From: Apus apus
Lineage: Eukaryota; Chordata; Aves; Apodiformes; Apodidae
Assembly: GCF_020740795.1 (NCBI RefSeq)
Contig: NC_067301.1
Location: 620,001 to 684,000 of the forward strand
DNA length: 64,000 bases
Reading direction: 5' to 3'
Shown: positions 38,801 to 49,475 of the stretch, one piece after another
Numbering within the stretch: position 1 is the first letter of the stretch
How the letters are laid out: the number at the start of each line of letters is the position of its first letter
Program-made: the position numbers and the translations under genes
The notes under the pieces: generated by a model
What the model was told of the DNA's origin: nothing
Databases searched by the model: none
What the model saw: the letters and a program-made list of their open reading frames with translations, nothing else

Positions 38801-41559
38801 ATGTATAGTCTTGGCAGAGAGGGAGAATATCCTGAGGGTCTTGGTTCCTCTCCCCTACACTTATTCTCAAGTGTTTACTTTGAAATTTTTCATTTGTCTC
38901 CTCCAGGAGTACAGGCAAAACAATATTTGACAGCCCAGGAAAAACACAGTTTCTGTAGAGCCTTGTTTGCTCATGCCAGGGATGGGAATTGGGCTGGGTG
39001 GGAAGCAGGCTCAGGTGCCTGAGCTGGCTCTTGGAAGCAAGAGGTTCTCCACAGTGGGCCCAGAGAAAAGCTGCAGGTGCCCATCTGCCCTTCTCCTCTG
39101 TCCCTGCAGCTCACAGCAGACTGACAGCCCAGTCACCATCAAATATTTACAACCAGCAGAAGTACAACTCTTGCAGGATGAGGGTTTTGATGGAAAGGCA
39201 AAGCCAGACTTTGCTGCAAATAACTGACAGATGACATGCTGGTGCTGTGGACCAAACCTTGCCCTTGCTGGTCCCCAGCTCCAGCTCTTCCCTCCAGGAA
39301 TACAAAAAGCAAGGCCTCAATAAAACCTCTGCCAAAGCATTTCCCAGCCCAGGATTGTCGGTCAGCACAAACCAGCAGCCAGGTTTCTTCAACTTTGAGT
39401 GTGCTGTAGCCTGCACACCTATCCCTGTCCATCTCAGCTCCACTCCTCCCCATTCCCTGATGTCCTGCCAAGGAAACAAAGAGCAGCCAGCTCCCATTAG
39501 CACCTCCCTGCACACAGCCAACTGCAATGCTGGAAGAGGGAAAGGAGTCAGGAGCTTCAAACTCCCGTTACATCCCAAGCTATTGCTGAGTTTGTGAGGG
39601 TGGTTGGCAATTGGGTCTCCTTCATCTCCCCCTAGATGGGAATCAGGCTCTGCCTGGAGCAGCCATGGAGAAAGCCAGCTTGGACAGGGACTCAAAAAAA
39701 AGACTCTGAAAGGATATTAAACTTTATACACCAGAGAGATCAGAAAGAGCAGCAGCAGCTCCGAGGCAGGGAGCAGGAGCAGGGGCTGCTGGCAGAGCTC
39801 GGGGCTGCGATAGCAAGGCTGACACAGGCAAAACCCGTCCTTGCCAGCAGGCACTGAGGGTGGTTATAAAATCAGAACCTGAACAAACAAACCAACCTAC
39901 AGGAAGAAACAGCCCCAAGGACACCTTGATGCTCAGGAACTGGCCCCAGCAGCAGCCCTGCACCCACAGCAGCGTGGAAGGGCCCCGGAGGGCCCAGCTG
40001 CTGTAACCAAGGAGCAGGGAACAGATTCCATGTCTTTGCAGGCACAAACAGCTCCAGCTGATGGAACTGGGTGGGGAAGCCTTGTACTGGGGGCATTGAT
40101 TAATTTTATCAGTTGTACATTTGATCACTCAGGCTTGGTAGCTAATTAGCACTCATGATACTCCTCTGCAATGGCATTAGGCTGCAAACTGTGCCAACGG
40201 GAGCCAGAAACAAACACATGCCCGGTTATTTCCAGTTGCTTTCCTCTTCTGCCCTCAGCCTGTGGAGGGGCATGTGCATTTTATTGACCAGAGAGATGTG
40301 GATGTAATCTCTCTGGAAATGCACATTAAAGGAATTTTAAAACCAGGATTATCTCTGTAAGTAGCCCTTAATGAGCCCTTGCAGCTGGTGCAATGCTTAT
40401 GTAAATATTGCAAGTGAATATTTAAGGCTCTGTTAAATTTCCTATGCTGTCCATAAAGCATGGAATATCTCCATAAATCCTGTTGCACCTGAGAGTGAGG
40501 CTGAGGCCAGGACACCCTGCCCTGGCTGCTCATTTCTGGTTCTCTTGCTTTGCAGCTGAATTCTAGCAGCAAAACCTGTGTGGAAGCATGTGTCAGCTGC
40601 TTGCACTGAACTAGGGGCCATAGAGATTTCAGCTTTTCCAGTAACCCTTCAAAACAGCATTACAGTAATCTAACAGAGGCAGGAGAAGATGAGCTTCTCT
40701 AACTCAGGTGCTGATTTTTCTCCCTCCCTCAGCTGGGAGGTGCTGCCCAGGCTCACCTCCTGGCACTGTGGGGTTCCCTGTGCTCAACCAGAGCCCAAAG
40801 AGGCAGCCAAGGCTTTGCTGGTACCTGAGACCTTAACGGGAGGAGGCAACCAAAGGTCACAACTAACAAAAAACTTCTTTATTCTTGAAAGTTTACAAGC
40901 AAATACAGCATCAATGTCCTAGGAAGATTTAATGGGAAAAAAAATAATTTCCTAAACTAATGAAGTACTTGAGCTCTAGGGCAACAACTGTTAATGGTGC
41001 TTCTACCTCAGCTGAAGAGGCAAAAAAATCTGTTTAAAAGTAATTTTAAATATAGATTTGAAGATCTTTCCCATAAATCATGAAGTCAGATAAGAACTGC
41101 ACATAATAACCTGTCAGATTACATAAATAAAACTGATTTCAGATACTCTAAGAAACACTTTTATTCCATTTGCAAGGCTGTAATTTTCAGAGACTTCAGC
41201 ATCTGCATGAGACTGTGAGAATGCCCGAGCGGGCCAGCAGCTCCCCCGAACCTCCTTCCTGCAGCACAGCCGAGGAGGGGAGCAGGACTGCATCCCCCAG
41301 GAAAACCGGCTCGGGAGGCAGCTGAGCAGGGCGCACAGTGGGCAGGGCCCCTCTGGGGCTGCTCACTTCTCCAGAACAAACAGAGGGACACAGTTACCAC
41401 CTCCAACGCCCTGATCTTTTCAGTGCTTTCCTAACTTTTTATCCATCTGTAACACTTCTAATTAACGGAGGTAACTAACCAGCGTTGCATGAACTCAAAC
41501 TGAGAACATTACAGTCAAATACATAATTAAAAATTTCTGCTGCACTGGTTTCCTTGCGC
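32851..41559. other. Intergenic DNA, no gene recognised
   Basis: AT-rich patches lie at about 32925-33015, 33590-33720, 35030-35220, 38340-38420 and 40290-40460. An unusually long plus-strand open frame spans 37649-38449 (ATG to stop) without recognisable domains. Isolated minus-strand AATAAA hexamers occur at 36865, 40878 and 41160. A 14-bp direct repeat CCACTTACCTTCCC is present twice at about 35317-35352. Confidence 0.65.
35030..35220. other. AT-rich block, candidate conserved noncoding element
   Basis: About 190 bp very rich in AT with clustered ATTAAT/AATTAATA cores (TTAAATATTAATCATATTG, ATAATTAATAGG, AATAATTAATG). It is not a simple repeat. Function is not determinable here. Confidence 0.35.
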
Positions 41560-42140
41560 GGGTTATGTGAGTTGCTGCACATGGTGCAAGTGCCGCAGCC
41601 CCAGAGCCCGCTCCGGGAAGTGCCGGAGCCGCCAGGAAGGAGCCGGGCTCTGCGCTCCCCTCCTGCTGCTGCCGGCACCCGGGAAGGACCCCTGACCCTG
41701 CTGCGGGGGGGTGCGGGTGCCAGGGCACCCCAGAGCGCCCGCAAGCACCCGGCTCTGCCGGCCAGCTCTCCATCTGAGCCCCTTTGGAAGAGGAGCCGGG
41801 AGAGCCGCCGGGATGCGGGAGCCGCCGGGATGCGGGAGCCGCCGGGATGCGGGAGCCGCCGGGATGCGGGAGCCGCCGGGATGCGGGAGCCGCCGGGATG
41901 CGGGAGCCGCCGGCTCCGCTGGCACAGACCGAGGCGCAATTAGAGCGAGACACGCACTAAGCTCTCTCTTCCCTCCTCAGAATCAACCCTGGGAAATGTT
42001 CCCCTGGAAGTGGCGGCAGCTGCCGCAGAGCAGCAGCCTGGAAAGGCACAGAGAGGCTGTGATGGGGACGGGCTTCCCGGGCCGCGCACGCCCTGGCAGC
42101 AGGGGGAGCCGGGACCCTCGGGGTTTGCGTCCCACCGAAC
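41560..42140. promoter_or_regulatory. CpG-rich block containing a 17-bp minisatellite
   Basis: CpG density is high from about 41560 to 41940, partly because of the minisatellite at 41804-41913, and moderately high again at about 42010-42140. Non-repeat sequence on both sides of the array is also CpG-rich, so the island is not only the repeat. No gene is recognised on either strand. Confidence 0.55.
41804..41913. repeat. 17-bp GC-rich minisatellite, 6.5 copies
   Basis: The unit GCCGCCGGGATGCGGGA repeats six times with no visible mismatch, plus a half unit. Each unit has three CpG sites. Since 17 is not a multiple of three, the same 17-residue motif appears in all frames (for example RLPHPGGS on minus), which explains the overlapping open frames. 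It sits in a CpG-rich block. Confidence 0.95.
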
Positions 42141-44469
42141 ACCAGGAAACTGCCACAGCTCCTCAGACAGCACCAGAAACCACGACACTCCTCCTAATGA
42201 CTCACTTGCCTCTGTGCTGCATCAAAGCCATCAAGTGGGTCTCATAGCAACTGCCAGATTAGCACATCTGCCCCAGCAGGATTAGTACTGCGGGCTGGAG
42301 GGAAAGTGAGCAAAGCCACCTCTGAAAAGGGACAATTCCCCCTGGGAGACCACATACCTGCCAGGAACGTCTGCTGCCAGGCTCCAGGGGCTGAGCTGCA
42401 AGCAGCACTGGCTCCTGACCTGCTGTTAAATAACCTACCCCCCCAAGCTCAATCAAGCCTGGGAGCCTCCACCCCACTGGCAGCTGCTGTCCTCCTGCCT
42501 GCCCTCCTGCCCACCTGTGAAAGGGGCTGCCCCAGCCCACCCCAGGGACTGTGACCTACTCTGCCATGTGCAGGGCTGCTGGCAGAAGCTTCTCTTTCTG
42601 CCATAAAGATGTCCTGGATGCTGGTGGTCCCCAGCCCCTGTGAGGCAGCAGCCAGAGCCTGTGTGGGCTGGGATGTGCCAGGCTGTGGCTGTTTGGCTGC
42701 TACAGCTGATTTCCTCTGCAGGGAATTTCTTGCTCCATGGACCAAATGATGTTTCCAGTCCATGGCACAGCCCTTCTGGCTGGTATGTGCTATGGACAGG
42801 CTCCCTGTCCATCCCCACTGCACATGGCTGCCCCGTCCAGCTCCATGCTGTGCTCAGCCCCTGGTGCATGATGTGCTTCATGGTCACCATGTCCCTGCAT
42901 TCCCATCATCTGCACGAGCAGGGGACAGGGTTTGCAGCACTACAAGTTTGCCCAGGGCTGTGAGCCCTTGTTAGGCTGCAGAAGTGATTTTCTCCACAGA
43001 TACTTTCCTACAGGTCAGGAAACACTGACACAGAGATCATTAACCACAGGGTCCCTGACCATGAGCAGTGAAGGGCTTTGAGATGCTCCAAATCCCCTTT
43101 AGATCAAAGGGCCTTTGACTGACTAATTTCAAAGCCCCTCCTCACATCCCCAGCCCAATCTCTCAGCTCCCCAGAGCCCTGTTCCCCACTGTGGCGTTGC
43201 CAGCAGTGCTGAGCGTGGTGCCCACCTGCGGGTGCCCACTGGCCCTGTCCCCTCTGGCAGAGCTGTGGCAAGAGGGGAAGAGTCCAGGGAGCCTCGGGGG
43301 GTCAAGCCATTGGGAAAAGGCTGTGGAAATCGAGCCCTTCAGGTCTTGCTGCTGCTGCTTGCCCTGGGAATCTCTGGCCCCTTCCTCATCTCTGGGGTTT
43401 AGATCAGTGGTGCCGTACCCGTCACGCTGTGGCTTCAGGGGCTTTGAGACCGTCTCACATGGGAACATTTTACAGCTCTTCACAACAAATTATTGGCGGG
43501 TGCTTTAAGCCACAGTGCTATTGTGCCATTATCTGTGCCTAATTTTCCGTTCCAGCCCCTAACATTTCAATTTCCTCCTTCACTGATCTCCAGCTTTAAT
43601 GGCTCTTCCCAACTTTGCTGAAGTTGAGAAGTGCCCATTTGGTGCCGCTCCTGCCGCATCCTTCCGATGCCTCACTTCCTTTCTTTTTCCAACTACTTTC
43701 CCTTTTCTCATTTTTTCCTCCTTGGAAACACAGCCCCTCTTCCCTTGATCCCCTGGGAATCATGGTGCCAGCCCTGCTGCTGCTGGGGATGCTGCATCCC
43801 CCCCCCCCTCAGCTCCCTCACAGGGAGCCTCAGCAGGACTCTGGGAAGGAATTCCATGGAACAAGTGAACCTTCACTTGTTCTTTGCTTTCCTTTCTTTG
43901 CAGCCCTCAAACCCAGCTCAAGCTGACACTCCACTTGTACAGCCTCAGCATAACTTGGGGGCTGTGCTTGGCCCGGAATCATTCCAAATCCATTCAGCTC
44001 AGCCTGCACTGGGATGCTCTCCATGAGCACTACATCCCTTTGTCCTGCTGCTTTGTTTGCCTGTTCCATGTGCTGAGTGCTGGTGTCTGGCTGCCCCAGA
44101 GAGGCTGCATTGTCCCCTTCCTTCCCAGCCCCCCAGAGAAAGGATGCTCTGGGGCTCTGGTGGCTGCTTCTTGGTGTCACTCAGCTGTCACTGGGCTTTG
44201 TCCCTGCCAGAACACTGTGTCCTGCTCCAAAGGGCTTGATCCACATGACCCTGGCACAAGTGAGGTACAGGCTGCTTCTGGCACCCTGAAGGGATGGTGG
44301 CTCAGGGAGGGTTTGGGGCTCTTGGCTGCTCCTTTCCCACTCCTTCACCATGTAGCTCCTCAGTAGTGGAGGCCCAGAGCTTGTCTGCCCAACTCTCTGC
44401 CCAAGCAGAAGCAGCCCCAGCCAGACAGCACTAAGACCTGCAAGCCCTGAGGGAAAAGGTTTAATATGC
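42141..44469. other. Intergenic DNA, no gene recognised
   Basis: GC-moderate sequence with a C10 run at 43799-43808. I saw no repeat family before the CR1 fragment starts, and no coding exon. Confidence 0.7.
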
Positions 44470-45123
44470 ATGGATAACAGATTCAACCTGAGTGAACAGT
44501 GTGCTGCAGGGAAAAGAAAGCCAACAGGATGCTGGGCTGCATCAACAAGGGCATCACCAGGAGAGATCAAGAACTCACCATCCAGCTCTATTCAGCACTT
44601 CTCAGACCACACCTGGAGTATTGCATTCAGTTCTGGTCCCTGCTCTACAAAAAGGATGTGGACAGGCTGGAGAGGGTCCAGAGAAGGGCCACAAGGATGA
44701 TCAGAGGACTGGAGGACCTGCCATATGAGGATAGGCTGAGAAAACTGGGTTTGCTTAGTCTTGAGAAGAGAAGGCTTCGGGGAGACCTTATTACAATGTT
44801 CCAGCACTTAAAGAGTGGCTCCCAAGAAGATGGAGACTCCCTATTTACAAGGAGTCACATGAAAAAGACAAGGGGTAATGGCACAAGTTGCTCCTGGGGA
44901 GATTCTGATCAGACACAAAAGGTAAATTTTTCACCATGAGGACAGTCAAACATTGGAAGAATCTCTCAAGGGAAGTGGTAGATTCCCCCACAATGGACAG
45001 TTTAAGCCTCAGCTTGACAGGGTGCTGAGCCACCTCACATAAACTATAGTATTACCTAAAAAGGTTGGACCAGATGACCCTTGAGGTCCCTTCCAACCTG
45101 GCATTCTGTGATGCTATGATTCT
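44470..45123 (+). mobile_element. CR1-family LINE, 3' fragment with C-terminal ORF2 remnant
   Basis: About 650 bp of a CR1 non-LTR retrotransposon in sense orientation, truncated at the 5' end as is usual for CR1. The conceptual product matches the region after the reverse-transcriptase domain. Recognisable blocks are LDNRFNLSEQC-like at the start, RPHLEYCIQFWS, DRLERVQRRATRMIRGLE, LPYEDRLRKLGL and LEKRRLRGDLI. The reading frame is broken at least twice: one base shift near 44500-44515, and another before the HWKNLSREVVDSP block at 44939-45000. The 3' end carries the CR1 hallmark TTGGACCAGATGACC / GGTCCCTTCCAACC and degenerate ATTCTRTGAT tail units. It is a dead copy, not a host gene. Confidence 0.92.
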
Positions 45124-48100
45124 TCTCAAACCCTCAGGGGGGTGACAGTGCCACTATCCCAGCCCAAAGCACTAGCTGTGGCGAGGGATGTTGCTGGCTG
45201 TGGGATGGCTCCCAGCACATTGGTGAACATGGGACTTTTGCTAATTGCTGTCATGCACAGGTTTATGGACTGTTACATGGATATTGCTTTTCTCATGGCT
45301 TCACAAAGCCATTTTATAAATGGAGCTGGCTGCAATCCACTGCTTTGTGTCTGGCTGTTGTTCGGGATGTCAGCACGGAGTCTGCAGCAAGGAGAAGGAA
45401 AACAGGGACGAGAAAGAGATAGAGAAAAACAAATGTCAAGCTGTGCTTTTTATAGATGGAGGGCAAAGAGCTGGCCAGGCTTTTAAACAGGGAGAAGCAG
45501 AGAAAGATGTGCTGGTAATTGGAAACACCTGGGGATGACAGCAGGCTGGCTGGGCCATCAGGCTACCCAGACACCGGGCTTGGTTCCTGTGAGACCCACG
45601 GGGCCATGTCACTCCCAGCACAGCCCAGCACGGGATGGGCCAGGTCTGCCCCAGTCCAGAGACAGCAACATTGGAGAGAGGAGACCCAGGGGAAAGCACC
45701 GAGCTGTCACGGAGTGGACCCTGCTCTTCAGGCAAAAATGGGGTGAGGGTTGTCCCCCCCACTGCCATCATGAACAGAGCAGTCCCCTGGGTTAGTGGAG
45801 AACTTGGAAGCACTTGGGGGCAACCAGAGGCTGAAGGAGCAGTGCTTAGCTGTGGCTTTTTCTGGGAAACTAATGCCCCAGGGCCATCCCTGGGCCATCG
45901 GTGTTAGTGCCGCCTGCTGGGAACACCAGGAGATGCTCTCCAGCCCGTGATGGATTTCTGAAAGCATCAGGAAAAGAAATCAACTGTTCCCTAAGTCAAA
46001 TGAAATCAATGGCTGCAGGGGGAAGCACAGTCAGCTGTGTCTGAGCCCTTTGACAGGTCAATAAATACATGTGGCACCTGAGAGGACCTGGCTGATTCAT
46101 GGGGCTGGCCATGCCTCCCCAGGCATCACTGCTCCAAGGTTTCACCAGGGCTGTTGCTCAGGACCCTCCGGTGCTGGTCCTCTGTGGTGACACAGGTGAG
46201 GATCAGGCTCCTGGGACACCCACCACCAGCTCCCACCACTTGTCCTTGGCTCCAGTCATGTCACCTATTCACACTTGAAAATCTGCAAGGGAAAGATAAT
46301 AACAACCCTGAAGAAACTCCATCCTGGTTTGGGCTGACAAGGACGTAAGATAAATGTGAGTTTTCAGTTAATATCAAGCTTGGAGGATGAAAAGAGCTAC
46401 AGGAACAGTGAGAGTTTCATTCTGGTAAGTTTATTAAAAACATATAGACATGTCACTCCTGGCAGAGCTGAGCAGGTCCCGGAGTCTCGGGGCTCAGGTC
46501 GTATCAGTGTCAATAAAATTCAAGATTAGATCTAACAGCAGCCTGGCATTTGAATCCTGCACATCACATCCACATGGGCTTCCCGAGGCTTCAGGAGGAC
46601 AGGAGTCCCACCAGGGAGCAGGTCCCCAGTGCAACCCATGGGCAGCCACTCTGCTCCCCAACCCAGGTGGGTGGGAGGAGACCCGTGGGCTTATGTCAAT
46701 GATGGGGTGACCCCAGCTGTGGGCTAATCCCAACTACAGGGTGATCCTACCATGCAGCAACATTCCTGCAGGCTGCTCCAGTGCTCTCCCTGCAGGTCTC
46801 CTCCACCACAGCATCCTTGGGGCTTTTCCTTTCCAACGCTCTCCTGCCATAACTCATCTCTCTGCCGAGAGGCTTTGCTGCTTCAAACAGCTTATTAGCA
46901 CAAATTGCCTGGCAGTAATAAAACGCTCTCTCAGCGCCCGTCACTCACTGGTCATGCAGGGCTGTGGCCAAAGGCTGAGCTGGGAGCCACGGGGCTGCTG
47001 TGGGGGCTCAGCACGGGGCTGGGCTGGGTGACCCATGGTCTGCTTCAGCAGCTGATAGCAGCAGCAAGAAACCCCTCAGTTTTCTAATGGAACTTCTGGA
47101 TGAATCAAGTAATTCCAATCACAGTAAAAGGTTTTGTTCAGATGCATTTGGGCCACACCACCCGCCGGGAGCCGGACCCAAGCCAGGCTCTGGTACCTGT
47201 CCAGGGAGGAGGGAGGGAGGCTGAGGGTGGGGACGAGCTGTCCACCCAGCTCAGCTGCCAGTGTCCCCTTACCCTGCTGCAGAGCCACCCCACCTCCAGC
47301 CACAGCCCTGTCCCCCATCCCCATGGGGAACTGATGGCACCTGGAAAGGGTGCGAGGCGTGGAGATCCTGGCTGTGAGACCCATCAGCTCGGATGATGTA
47401 CTTAAACTTTTAATAAGGAATAGCACTCAATACAGCACATTTCCAGCAGTTATTGAACTGAAGTGTCTTCTACTGCTTCAGAGCTGAGCCCTGAAGCCTG
47501 TCCTGGGTGATTTAAGAATGATCCATCTGGAAAATGATGCAGACAATTTGTTACATCCAGCCAGAGAGCCATAGAAACCACAATAACAAGCTTAAACGAT
47601 TTCAGCATCGCTAAATCATCCAGCCTGAGCCAATCTCCCTCAGAGCCACAGCCGTGGTGGGCTCACTGCATCCCACCTCTTCCCGAGGCTGATGCTCCTC
47701 CTGCAGCCCAGCCCAGCTCCTAGCACACATCCTGTGGAATGTGGGGATGCTGGTACAACCAATTCCCCATGGTGAGGGGACCCCTTCTCACCTTTTCCCT
47801 GCTCATCTCTCTCCCACCCCCCCAAATCCATATGAGAATAAGAAGATACGAGCAGCTTAAACCCCTTTTCCTGGTGGGCTCCTCCTTCTGCAGGCAGCAT
47901 TGTTGCATGTTGATGGTTACTACCTAGCCCTGAATAAATCAGCTTCGTTGTTCAAAATAGCATGTTGATTGATGCTTAAAATATCTCCAGCAATTACTTT
48001 GCCCCGGTATAATTATAATAATTAAACTTGGATAATGCTTAGTCCTACTTTTTACCAGAACTGTGTGCTGCAGCATCAGGGCACTCCTGTTTTCTTTCCA

Positions 48101-49449
48101 GCCTCATTTTTCAGTCTCGCCCTGCTGTGGGCTGAGGCAGCTCTGAAGGACGTGGAGCAAACTGCCTTGGTGACAGGACCCAGCCAAGGCCCCTCTGTCC
48201 CCAGGGAACACCCCAATCCACACAGCACCCACCTGCCCTCCAGCCCCTCTCCCTCTCCGCAGGCTCAGCACAGTATTTCTCCTCTGCGCTCCCAGCAGCG
48301 ACACTTGCAACAACTCAAGCTGGCGAGTACGTTTCCGGCTGTGATAAATAGCAGGGAAAGGAATGAGATCCCAACACTGTATTTCATGCCCTGAAATCCC
48401 ACTTGTATCTGGAAACGAACAGAGCTCTCCAGCTGATATATGCGGCTCCGGAGCCATTCACATCCTGTTGGCTTGTACACATTGTCATGGTGATTTAAGC
48501 TGGCAATTTGGCCCTAAAATGAAGAGCATCTCACTTTGTCCCTCCCTATTATCCTATATATTTTCCTACTGAAGAGAGGTTTTGGGGAGGATTTGGCCGG
48601 GCTGGGGACAGGCAGCAGCTCTGGTCCTTGTTCTGGCCTTCCCCAGGTGCCAGCTCTGCAGGGAGGCAGCTGCCACAGCCAGGAAAGGAAAGCGGCTGGT
48701 GGCTGTGCCATGCTCTGCCTTTGCAGGTCAGCCCTCTGCAAAGCAGACACTGACACTGAAAAAGCCTTTTTTCCCCCTTTCTAGGTCAGAGGGTGTTCCT
48801 CAATCCAGCAGCCACACGTGTCCTGGGAAGGGGAGGTCCTGCCTGGGAGCACGATGACCCCAGCGTCCACCCCCATCAGCCACTGCAGCCCCGAAAACAA
48901 AAAGCACCCTTGTAATATGCAACTGCTCATGGCAAAAACATCTCTTTATGTAAAACATGCATCTAAGTTAAGCAATTCCATAATGCCTATTTTCCTTATC
49001 GCAGAGCTGTTTATTTAAAACAGCATTAGTGACGTTTAATTAACTCCCTAACTATCTTGTTAAAGGACTTCCTTCTTCCAAGTGCTTTGTCCCAACGTGC
49101 CCCGTGGGACGTGAGGGGAGCCTGGGGACCCAGAGTACTCCTTCCTCTGCCAAAGGGTCCAGAGGTGGCTGTTGTGGTGCTGGGGACCCCAAAGGGATGT
49201 GTGGAACCTCAAAGGCATGTTTGGGACCCCAAAGGGATGTGTGTGAACCCAAGGGGATGTGCAAGCACCAGAGGGATGCATGAGCCCCTTTTCCCCAGAT
49301 GAAGGCAGGGCCTTTTCGCAGCTGCAGCCAGAGAGGTTCCCCAGGGAAGACCCTGGGCTCCTCCTTGCCGAGGGGTCAGGTCCTCCAGCCCCCAAAACAA
49401 CCCCATCCCCTCCCCAGAGGCTGTGCAGAGAAACTCAGTCAGCAGCGGC
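45124..49449. other. Intergenic DNA just 3' of AJAP1
   Basis: Ordinary noncoding sequence. AT-rich patches occur at about 47940-48050 (TATAATTATAATAATTAAAC) and 48900-49065, and a 20-bp tandem repeat at 49178-49280. A minus-strand AATAAA is present near 46430, but nothing upstream of it looks like an exon. Confidence 0.65.
49178..49280. repeat. About 20-bp imperfect tandem repeat, 5 copies
   Basis: These are units of the form GGGACCCCAAAGGGATGTGT with substitutions (AACCTCAAAGGCATGTTT, GAACCCAAGGGGATGTGC, AGCACCAGAGGGATGCAT). The array lies about 170 bp beyond the presumed AJAP1 poly(A) site. Confidence 0.8.
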
Positions 49450-49469
49450 CGGGCGGTTCTCATATCAGG

Positions 49470-49475
49470 TTTAAT
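49470..49475 (-). terminator. Candidate poly(A) signal ATTAAA for AJAP1
   Basis: Plus strand TTTAAT reads ATTAAA on the minus strand. It sits at the left edge of an AU-rich, UTR-like segment. Downstream on the minus strand is GC-rich sequence with the short U-richer stretch GAGTTTCTCTG about 40 nt beyond. Cleavage would fall at about 49440-49460. ATTAAA is the commonest variant of the canonical signal. Assignment to AJAP1 is inference. Confidence 0.45.

Noticed and set aside
41475..41953. Pro/Arg-rich open frames on both strands with a 17-residue repeat
   Set aside because: They are produced by the 17-bp minisatellite read in all frames.
44499..44939. 146-codon open frame that could be taken for a host gene
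   Set aside because: It is the C-terminal part of CR1 ORF2, with frameshifts on both sides and the CR1 3' tail.
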